Source of the DNA: Gammaproteobacteria bacterium
GTDB lineage: Bacteria > Pseudomonadota > Gammaproteobacteria > Nitrococcales > Nitrococcaceae
Direction of reading: 5' to 3'
NCBI GenBank assembly: GCA_018334525.1
Contig: JAGXLT010000077.1
Span: 1 to 5,576, forward strand
DNA length: 5,576 nt
The position numbers and the translations under genes were made by a program. Under the pieces are notes generated by a model that saw nothing but the letters and a program-made list of their open reading frames with translations, was not told the origin of the DNA and did no database searches. Position 1 is the stretch's first letter. Every line of letters begins with the position of its first letter. This document shows, piece by piece, positions 1 to 4,612 of this stretch.

Positions 1-665
1 GGGTTTCTGCCCTACGCGCCGCACTGCAGGAAGACCCACTGCCACAGGGCGTTGGCATTGAGTTTCGTGGCGAAGATGAAGATCAGCGTGAGGCGCAGTC
101 ATTCTTAGTCGGGGCGTTTTTAATCGCAATCGCGCTGATGGGTATTGTTTTGGTCACGCAATTTAACAGTGTGTATCAAGCGCTGTTAGTGCTTTCGGCG
201 ATAGCGCTTTCCAGTGCCGGCGTGCTGCTGGGGTTAATGATTACCCAGCGGCCATTTGGCATTGTGATGGGCGGTGTGGGCATGATCGCGCTGGCCGGCA
301 TTGTGGTGAATAACAATATTGTGTTGATCGACACCTACAACCGTTTACGCGGTGATGGAATGGCTGTGCCTGAAGCGATTGTCCGAACCGCGGTACAGCG
401 TATGCGCCCGGTTTTACTAACATCGCTAACCACGATTCTCGGCTTGATGCCGATGGTGCTGAAGCTGAATGTCGATCTGCTTGGCCGCACAATCGAATTT
501 AACGCTCCCTCAACGCAGTGGTGGACGCAGTTATCTGCGACCATTGCCGGTGGCCTGGCCTTTGCGACGGTGCTGACATTGATTTTGACACCATGCCTAC
601 TCATGATCGGGCATAATACGGCAGAGAAAATCAGGGCATTGAAAGGGGAGGGAGCGACAACATGA
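1..665 (+). CDS. RND efflux transporter permease subunit, C-terminal part (5' end outside window)
   Basis: Inner-membrane permease of a tripartite RND (resistance-nodulation-division) pump, which uses the proton gradient to expel drugs or other solutes. The frame is open from base 3 to the TGA at 663-665, giving 220 visible residues of a protein that is usually about 1,000-1,050. Visible residues 1-32 are the end of the second periplasmic domain. Hydrophobic segments at about 34-54, 56-79, 86-110, 135-153 and 174-203 fit TM8-TM12. The hallmark VVNNNIVLIDTYNRLR loop follows TM10, and RPVLLTSLTTILGLMP marks TM11. The FNAPSTQWWTQL stretch before TM12 is, from memory, typical of one HAE-type subgroup. 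An ATG at 138 lies inside TM8 and is not the start. The stop overlaps the next start (ATGA). The membrane-fusion partner would be expected upstream, outside the window. The substrate cannot be told from this part. Confidence 0.95.
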   Translation, partial: VSALRAALQEDPLPQGVGIEFRGEDEDQREAQSFLVGAFLIAIALMGIVLVTQFNSVYQALLVLSAIALSSAGVLLGLMITQRPFGIVMGGVGMIALAGIVVNNNIVLIDTYNRLRGDGMAVPEAIVRTAVQRMRPVLLTSLTTILGLMPMVLKLNVDLLGRTIEFNAPSTQWWTQLSATIAGGLAFATVLTLILTPCLLMIGHNTAEKIRALKGEGATT

Positions 666-1264
666 TGGAATTATATGCATCACCCACATCGCCATACGCA
701 CGGATTGTGCGTTTGGTGCTGGCACAAAAACAGCTGGGTGACCGGGTAACAGAGCATTTGGTAGACCCCTGGCAGAGCCCTGCTGAGCTTTTGGCGGTGA
801 ACCCGGTATGCCGGGTGCCGACGCTGGTGACGGCGGAGGGTGAAGCCTTAACCGAAGCGGCCGTGATTGTTCTTTATTTAGAGCGTCGTTTCCCGGAACC
901 GCGACTGATTCCAAGAGATGATATTGAGGTGAATCATGCCCGCCTTGGGCTTGCTTTGGGTGCGCTTGACTCCGGAGTGGGCGTGTTTTTGGAGCGCCGT
1001 TTTGGCGATCCCACTACCAAACTGGCCGAGCGGCGATTAGAAGGGCTGCGCCGTAGCACCCTGGCGTTGGTCGATACGATTGACACCGCCCGTGCGGGCG
1101 AACCTGATTTGGGTGACATTGCCACGGTCGTGGCGCTGACGTGGTTGGAGTTTCGCTTATCAGCCGATCTTGATTGGCGAGCAGCGAATTCGGCCGCGGT
1201 GGAGTGGCTGGGGCAAATGAATAGTCTGCCCGCGTTTGCGAACACCATGCCGCCCGACGCTTAG
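662..1264 (+). CDS. Glutathione S-transferase family protein (YibF-like)
   Basis: Predicted cytosolic glutathione S-transferase or related thioredoxin-fold enzyme of 200 residues, a normal length. The N-terminal thioredoxin-like domain (about 2-78) shows YASPTSPYARIVRLVL, with Ser7, Thr9 and Ser10 as candidate glutathione-activating residues. It also has NPVCRVPTLV with the cis-proline at Pro53, and LTEAAVIVLYLE. In the last motif the usual Glu/Asp-Ser pair that holds the glutamyl end of glutathione reads Glu65-Ala66. The all-helical C-terminal domain (about 88-195) carries LGDIATVVALTWLEFR with Asp152, matching the GST N-capping box region. The overall pattern resembles E. coli YibF, whose substrate is not established. 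The start is well supported: GGAG at 651-654 sits 7 nt before the ATG, and the ATG overlaps the RND stop by 4 bp. A second ATG follows at once (665). It probably belongs to one operon with the RND pump and azlCD. Confidence 0.9.
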   Translation: MMELYASPTSPYARIVRLVLAQKQLGDRVTEHLVDPWQSPAELLAVNPVCRVPTLVTAEGEALTEAAVIVLYLERRFPEPRLIPRDDIEVNHARLGLALGALDSGVGVFLERRFGDPTTKLAERRLEGLRRSTLALVDTIDTARAGEPDLGDIATVVALTWLEFRLSADLDWRAANSAAVEWLGQMNSLPAFANTMPPDA

Positions 1265-1270
1265 GTAATC

Positions 1271-1957
1271 GTGAGACGCCAAGCCTTTTACGCCGGTTTA
1301 CGCGCTGTATCTCCGATGCTCGCTGCCGTTACGCCATTTGGTGTGGCGGCCGGTCTGGCAGGGCTTGAAGTCGGGTTAAGTCCCGAAATAACGCTGGGCA
1401 TGTCGGTGATTATTTTTGCCGGCGCCTCGCAACTGGCGGCTATTCAGCTTATCGATGCGAATGCCGCCGCGCCCATCATTGTGATTACCGCGCTGCTGAT
1501 TAATCTGCGCATGCTGATGTACAGCGCGCATTTGGGTCCGCACTTTTCTGATCTGCCGCTGCGCTGGCGCGGGCCGATGGCGTACTTATTAACCGATCAG
1601 GCTTATGCGCTAACTATTTCACGCTTTATGGTGGATGAGCCGCCCGCGCACAACCATTGGTTTTATATGGGTGTGGGTGCGCCGTTGTGGGTAATCTGGC
1701 AGCTGGCAACGGCCTTTGGTTTTTGGGCTGGCGCAGCGTTGCCGGCCAGCTGGGAGCTGGGCTTTTTTGTGCCGCTCATCTTTTTGGCACTGCTCGTGCC
1801 GGCGATTCGCAATCGCCCCTCATTTGTCGCCGCTGCGGTGGCAGGCAGCTTATCGGTGTTAGGGCGTAATCTGCCCGCGGGGCTGGGACTGACCTCCGCG
1901 GCTTTAGCCGGCATTGTGGCCGGCATGGCGGCTGAGCAGTGGTGGTCTGATGACTGA
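1271..1957 (+). CDS. azlC: AzlC family branched-chain amino acid exporter, large subunit
   Basis: Large membrane subunit of an AzlCD (YgaZH-like) exporter. Characterised members move branched-chain amino acids or their analogues out of the cell. At 228 residues it is near family length. Family features visible are the opening AFYAGLRAVSPMLAAVTPFGVAAGLA, the FAGASQLAAIQLI motif at 49-61, NLRMLMYSA at 78-86 and LLTDQAYAL at 106-114, followed by several hydrophobic spans to residue 220. The start is GTG. It is preferred because a stop lies in frame only two codons upstream (the GST amber codon at 1262-1264), and because the next Met (residue 17) would remove conserved sequence. The Shine-Dalgarno site is weak (AGG at 1263-1265), which suggests translational coupling to the GST gene 6 bp upstream. 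It overlaps azlD by 8 bp. The true substrate is not shown by the sequence. Confidence 0.92.
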   Translation: MRRQAFYAGLRAVSPMLAAVTPFGVAAGLAGLEVGLSPEITLGMSVIIFAGASQLAAIQLIDANAAAPIIVITALLINLRMLMYSAHLGPHFSDLPLRWRGPMAYLLTDQAYALTISRFMVDEPPAHNHWFYMGVGAPLWVIWQLATAFGFWAGAALPASWELGFFVPLIFLALLVPAIRNRPSFVAAAVAGSLSVLGRNLPAGLGLTSAALAGIVAGMAAEQWWSDD

Positions 1958-2267
1958 TCCGGTCTGGCTCATCATTTTGGTGATCGGGGCGGGCACGTTT
2001 TTTTGGCGTGGGGCGTTTTTGGTATTTGGTGGACATTTGACATTGCCCACTGTGGTGCGCCGAGGCTTAAATTACGTACCGCCCGCGGCCTTTGCGGCAC
2101 TGGTGCTTCCAGGGCTTGTTCAATTCGATGGGGCAACCGGCAGTGTTGATGAGGCCAGACTGCTCGCTGGTCTGGTAGCGGGTTTAGTCGCCTGGCGCAG
2201 CCGCAGCACCCTGTGGACGTTGGCCGCCGGTATGGGTGTGCTGTGGCTGCTACGCGCCTTGCTATGA
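1950..2267 (+). CDS. azlD: AzlD family branched-chain amino acid exporter, small subunit
   Basis: Small membrane subunit that pairs with AzlC (as YgaH with YgaZ) to form the exporter. It has 105 residues, normal for the family, with hydrophobic spans at about 5-27, 44-58, 70-82 and 87-105. The conserved block LNYVPPAAFAALVLP (40-54) is characteristic of AzlD, as is the short glycine-containing last helix LAAGMGVLWLLRALL. The ATG at 1950 is chosen over an upstream in-frame TTG at 1914. It gives the normal AzlD N-terminus and an 8-bp overlap with the azlC end, which is usual for this pair. There is no strong ribosome binding site, so coupling to azlC translation is likely. It is the last gene of the + strand cluster, and its stop lies 4 bp from the stop of the small convergent gene. 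Confidence 0.92.
   Translation: MTDPVWLIILVIGAGTFFWRGAFLVFGGHLTLPTVVRRGLNYVPPAAFAALVLPGLVQFDGATGSVDEARLLAGLVAGLVAWRSRSTLWTLAAGMGVLWLLRALL
2197..2250 (+). repeat. Imperfect inverted repeat in the 3' end of azlD
   Basis: GCAGCCGCAGCAC at 2197-2209 can pair with GTGCTGTGGCTGC at 2238-2250: 13 pairs, one of them G-U, around a 28-nt loop. It lies wholly in coding sequence just before the azlD stop. It has no following T-run, so it is not a standard terminator. It could protect the 3' end of the mRNA, or it could be chance from alanine, leucine and arginine codons. Confidence 0.3.
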
Positions 2268-2271
2268 CGAC

Positions 2272-2421
2272 TTAGTGACTTGTGGTAAGTCCGCCCGTGC
2301 CGGGGTTGTTTTCGGTGGCACGGCGGCGCAGGCTGTTAACAGCCTTGAGAATAAGACCGGCAAGGTACTCACTACGAAGGGCGTAGGCGTTTTGGACGGC
2401 TTGGTCTGTTGTTGTGTTCAT
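2272..2421 (-). CDS. Hypothetical 49-residue protein, divergent from the LysR gene
   Basis: A small open frame starting MNTTTDQAVQNAYALRSEY and ending GLTTSH. I do not recognise a characterised function. The pattern of a short polar start, an ALRSEYLAGLILKAVNSLRRR amphipathic, basic helix (about residues 14-34) and a loose tail resembles the tiny basic proteins, such as DUF1127/YjiS-like ones, often found next to proteobacterial regulators. This is a similarity of style, not a family assignment. The ATG at 2421 is preferred because GGAG (complement of 2428-2431) sits 6 nt upstream. A GTG at 2460 would give 62 residues but starts inside the operator palindrome. The gene shares its upstream region with lysR and ends 4 bp from azlD, filling the interval exactly. 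An inner perfect palindrome, GGCTGTTAACAGCC, lies at 2331-2344. Confidence 0.55.
   Translation of the reverse strand: MNTTTDQAVQNAYALRSEYLAGLILKAVNSLRRRATENNPGTGGLTTSH
2295..2323 (+). terminator. Weak candidate hairpin downstream of azlD
   Basis: CCGTGCC at 2295-2301 pairs with GGCACGG at 2317-2323, a 7-bp GC-rich stem that one inner G-U pair can extend, about 28 nt after the azlD stop. No T-run follows, so intrinsic termination is doubtful. The hairpin also lies inside the small - strand gene. Confidence 0.2.
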
Positions 2422-2450
2422 CATGATCTCCATTGGATAGGGTTGTGAAA

Positions 2451-2469
2451 GAATAGACACAGTGTATTC
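2451..2469. promoter_or_regulatory. Candidate LysR-type operator (T-N11-A palindrome)
   Basis: GAATAGACACAGTGTATTC is an interrupted 19-bp palindrome with 7 of 9 symmetric pairs. Its T2454 and A2466 are separated by exactly 11 nt, the T-N11-A form known for LysR-type binding sites. It lies in the divergent spacer, 64 nt upstream of the LysR start and about 30 nt upstream of the small gene start. This is the usual place for an autoregulatory site. The assignment is inferred from position and symmetry. Confidence 0.6.
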
Positions 2470-2496
2470 TGTTCCTTAACAGAGATAATCCGTCAA
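2466..2496 (-). promoter_or_regulatory. Possible promoter of the small divergent gene
   Basis: On the - strand TTGACG (complement of 2491-2496, 5 of 6 to the -35 consensus) is followed after 19 nt by CAGAAT (complement of 2466-2471, 4 of 6 to the -10). The spacing is at the long end. The -10 overlaps the edge of the operator palindrome, so a bound regulator could block or reposition polymerase. Pattern match only. Confidence 0.3.
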
Positions 2497-2533
2497 TTCG
2501 GAACATTATTTAAGACATAAAGGCACAAGTAAA

Positions 2534-3493
2534 ATGGATCGGGCGGCAGAGATGCATATGTTCGTGCGCGCGGTAGAGAAGGGCAGCTTCTCCGCGGCAG
2601 CGCGTGATCTCGATCTCACGCCATCGGCGGTGAGTAAACAAATACGGCGACTCGAAGATCGGCTGGGGGTGCGCTTATTCAACCGCACCACCCGACAGAT
2701 CAGCCTAACTGAAGTGGGGCATGCCTATTACGAGCGTTCCGCCCGCATCATTCAGGAAATTGACGAGGCCGAAGAGGCCGTTACCGCGCTGAATGAAAAC
2801 CCCCGCGGCACATTGCGCGTGGCTGCCACCGTTGCCTTTGGCCGGGTCGAAGTGATGCCGCGCATGAGTGAATTTTTAGAGCGGTATCCAGATTTAACCG
2901 TTGAATTTGAGCTGACAGACCGGCACGTCGATTTAATTGAAGAGGGAATTGACGTTGCCATTCAATGGCGTGAGCAGATGGAAGACCCCTCGGTGATCGC
3001 CCGCCGGCTTTGTGTGAATCGCCGCATTATCTGTGCAGCCCCCAGCTACATCGAGCGCCACGGCAAGCCCCGCACACCGGAGGAGCTACTCAACCATAAC
3101 TGCCTCACTTTGTATGAAGTGTCGCAGTTTAATGATTGGGCCTTTGAAGATGAGCAATCAGGCTCTCGGGTGCTGCATGTGAAAGGCAATTTTCGGGCAA
3201 ACACGGCCGATGCGCTTTATGAGGCCGCGCTTGCCGGTCTGGGTCTGGCGCGACTGTCCACTTGGTTGGTTATGCCCGCGATACGCCGGGGCGATTTAGT
3301 ACCGGTGCTGTTGCAGTATCCGCATGAAAGCTCAGCGTATTTCTTGCTGTATCCGCATCGCCGGCACTTATCCCAAAAGGTGCGGGCGTTTGTGGACTTC
3401 TTAGTTGAAGAGTTTACGCCAGTGCCACCGTGGGAGCGCGAAGGGCTTGAATTTACCGAAGCCGAGTGGCAAGAGCGAATTGCACGAGATTAA
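2534..3493 (+). CDS. LysR family transcriptional regulator (CrgA-like)
   Basis: DNA-binding regulator of 319 residues. The N-terminal winged helix-turn-helix covers about 1-65: MHMFVRAVEKGSFSAAARDL, then LTPSAVSKQIRRLEDRLGVRLFNRTTR, with the recognition helix at about 29-40. The linker helix (about 66-90) leads to a periplasmic-binding-protein-like effector domain (about 91-295). The segments HVDLIEEGIDVAIQW, SVIARRL, ICAAPSYIERHG and GLGLARLSTWLV are typical of the CrgA-like branch. The effector is unknown. About 23 residues after Thr295 form a charged tail beyond the usual end. The ATG at 2534 gives the standard MDR start. Its ribosome binding site is weak (AAGG at about 2519-2522). The gene is divergent from the 49-residue protein with a T-N11-A palindrome between them, and converges on tspO with 9 bp between stops. 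Confidence 0.95.
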   Translation: MDRAAEMHMFVRAVEKGSFSAAARDLDLTPSAVSKQIRRLEDRLGVRLFNRTTRQISLTEVGHAYYERSARIIQEIDEAEEAVTALNENPRGTLRVAATVAFGRVEVMPRMSEFLERYPDLTVEFELTDRHVDLIEEGIDVAIQWREQMEDPSVIARRLCVNRRIICAAPSYIERHGKPRTPEELLNHNCLTLYEVSQFNDWAFEDEQSGSRVLHVKGNFRANTADALYEAALAGLGLARLSTWLVMPAIRRGDLVPVLLQYPHESSAYFLLYPHRRHLSQKVRAFVDFLVEEFTPVPPWEREGLEFTEAEWQERIARD

Positions 3494-3502
3494 CGTTTGC
3501 GC

Positions 3503-3988
3503 CTAGCCCGGTGGTGCCGGGCCGTTAAGAATGATGACCCCGATATTTAAATAGCCGGCGAGTGTAACCCAGGCCAGGTAGGGCGCAAGCAGCCACGCCG
3601 CAAGCGGCCGCACCCGATAAAAGCGCACCATTGTAAGCACAATTAATGCCCACAAAATAATCAGATCGACCAGCGCCAAATCGGGCCGATGCCACACAAA
3701 AAACAGAATACTCCACAGCCCATTGGCACCGAGCTGTGCCACAAACGGCAAAAGCGTGGGCAACCCGCCAAGCAGCGTGGTTTTGCGCCACACCAGCCAT
3801 ACCGATACCGTCATTAAGCCATACAAAAGGGTCCAGACGATCGGAAAGGCAAGATCAGGCGGCGTGAATGCGGGCTTTTCCAGTGCGGCATACCAGTCTC
3901 CCGGTGGGCTGAGGATCCCGCTCATTGCTGTCAGAATGACCAGAAAAGCCCATCCCGCAAAACCTATTGCTGCATGCCGTGTTGTCAT
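3503..3988 (-). CDS. tspO: TspO/MBR family protein (tryptophan-rich sensory protein)
   Basis: Membrane protein related to the mitochondrial translocator protein (peripheral benzodiazepine receptor). Bacterial members bind porphyrins and are linked to tetrapyrrole handling, oxidative stress and, in Rhodobacter, regulation of photosynthesis genes. At 161 residues with five hydrophobic spans (about 8-28, 46-67, 75-99, 104-123, 130-154) it has family size. Visible signature parts are DWYAALEKPAFTPPDLAF (31-48) with the WY/KP/FTPP motif, IVWTLLYGLMTVSVWLVW (50-67), QLGANGLWSILFF (85-97), and APYLAWVTLAGYLNIGVIILN (135-155) with its Asn-containing end. The ATG at 3988 has an AGG-type site just upstream, and only 12 bp separate it from the glyoxalase stop, so the two genes probably share a transcript. 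No photosynthesis genes are in view, so a stress or tetrapyrrole role is more likely. Confidence 0.95.
   Translation of the reverse strand: MTTRHAAIGFAGWAFLVILTAMSGILSPPGDWYAALEKPAFTPPDLAFPIVWTLLYGLMTVSVWLVWRKTTLLGGLPTLLPFVAQLGANGLWSILFFVWHRPDLALVDLIILWALIVLTMVRFYRVRPLAAWLLAPYLAWVTLAGYLNIGVIILNGPAPPG
3506..3522. terminator. Candidate bidirectional hairpin between lysR and tspO
   Basis: GCCCGG (3506-3511) and CCGGGC (3517-3522) form a 6-bp GC stem around the 5-nt loop TGGTG. It begins 12 nt after the lysR stop and covers the last codons of tspO before its TAG. It is placed well for ending convergent transcripts, but neither side has a T-run, so intrinsic termination is unproven. Confidence 0.3.
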
Positions 3989-4000
3989 TTAAACGCCTGC

Positions 4001-4444
4001 CTACCAGCTGCCCGTGTTTTCCATTGAGGCCCACGGCTCCTGCGGCGCCAGCGGTTCTCCCTGCTGCAGTAACTCAACCGAAATGCCATCTGGTGAGCGT
4101 ACAAACGCCATGTAACCATCGCGTGGCGGCCGATTAATCGTTACCCCATTATCTTGCAGGTGCTGACAAAGCGCATAGATATTCTCGACTCGATAGGCTA
4201 AATGCCCAAAGTTTCGGCCGCCGCTATAGGTCTCGGGATCCCAGTTCCAGGTCAGCTCGAGCATCGGTGCATTATCGCTTGAACGTGCTCGTTCGGCATC
4301 GGCGGGGGCGGCTAGAAAGATCAGCGTAAACCGGCCCTTCTCGCTTTCTTTGCGCTGAATTTCGACCATACCGAGCAGGTCACAATAAAACCTCAACGAC
4401 GCATCCACATCGCTGACTCTAACCATCGTATGCAAGTACTGCAT
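4001..4444 (-). CDS. gloA: Glyoxalase I-type VOC metalloenzyme (lactoylglutathione lyase family)
   Basis: Predicted cytosolic enzyme that isomerises the hemithioacetal of methylglyoxal and glutathione to S-lactoylglutathione. Its 147 residues form two VOC (beta-alpha-beta-beta-beta) modules. The four metal ligands of E. coli GlxI (His5, Glu56, His74, Glu122) have clear equivalents: His5 in YLHTMVRVSDVDASLRFY, Glu63 in MLELTWNWDP, His81 in GRNFGHLAYRV and Glu124 in SPDGISVELLQQ. E. coli GlxI resembles it in the TYNWGVDKYELG and FVEDPDGYKIEL regions. The loop before Phe114 is a few residues shorter here, and there is an extra tail, PLAPQEPWASMENTGSW. The start is firm: AAGGAG (complement of 4450-4455) lies 5 nt before the ATG. 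The gene leads a likely operon with tspO. Upstream on the same strand is a heptad repeat array and then glpK. It belongs to a GlxI-like subgroup, so another related substrate is possible. Confidence 0.88.
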   Translation of the reverse strand: MQYLHTMVRVSDVDASLRFYCDLLGMVEIQRKESEKGRFTLIFLAAPADAERARSSDNAPMLELTWNWDPETYSGGRNFGHLAYRVENIYALCQHLQDNGVTINRPPRDGYMAFVRSPDGISVELLQQGEPLAPQEPWASMENTGSW

Positions 4445-4456
4445 TTAGGCTCCTTT

Positions 4457-4612
4457 CAGTCGTCAGTCGTCAGTTGGCAGTAAGAACTTAGAACCTCTCA
4501 CTGCTAACTGATAACTGACGTCTAATAACTGACAACTGACAACTGACAACTGATAACTGAAGTCTAATAACTGACGTCTGCCAACTGCCGTCTAATAACT
4601 CCTAACTTCCCG
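4457..4612. repeat. Degenerate heptanucleotide repeat array with inverted end
   Basis: This fills the glpK-glyoxalase spacer. From 4501 to 4605 the sequence divides into 15 heptads in perfect 7-bp register, consensus CTGAYAA, with CTGACAA three times in a row at 4529-4549. The 11-mer GTCTAATAACT recurs exactly at 4520, 4562 and 4590, offsets of 42 and 28 bp, so a longer period overlies the heptads. At 4457-4484 are four heptads starting CAGT, the complement of the main orientation, after a 16-nt non-repeat stretch (4485-4500). CAGTTGGCAG (4471-4480) is the exact reverse complement of 4578-4587, so transcripts can fold into a long hairpin. GACGTC occurs at 4517 and 4573. The array resembles the short tandem heptanucleotide (STRR) repeats described in cyanobacterial spacers. 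The unit at 4599-4605 contains the glpK stop. Whether it is selfish, structural or regulatory is unknown. Confidence 0.9.

Noticed and set aside
597..914. Open frame of 105 codons on the - strand across the RND/GST junction
   Set aside because: It is antisense to two confident genes, with proline and serine-rich composition typical of a shadow.
1914..2267. azlD starting at the TTG at 1914
   Set aside because: It would add 12 residues to the usual AzlD N-terminus and overlap azlC by 44 bp. The ATG at 1950 gives the standard form.
2236..2448. Open frame of 70 codons on the + strand after azlD
   Set aside because: It overlaps the azlD end and opposes the small - strand gene. Its cysteine-rich start and lack of a ribosome binding site argue against it.
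2484..2489. GATAAT as the lysR -10 box
   Set aside because: It matches 5 of 6 bases to the consensus, but no acceptable -35 lies 16-18 nt upstream, so it is not listed as a promoter.
3723..3992. Open frame of 89 codons on the + strand opposite tspO
   Set aside because: It is antisense to a well-supported tspO gene and its translation has no recognisable domain.
4457..4612. CRISPR array
   Set aside because: Units are 7 bp in direct succession with no unique spacers of constant length, and no cas genes are near.
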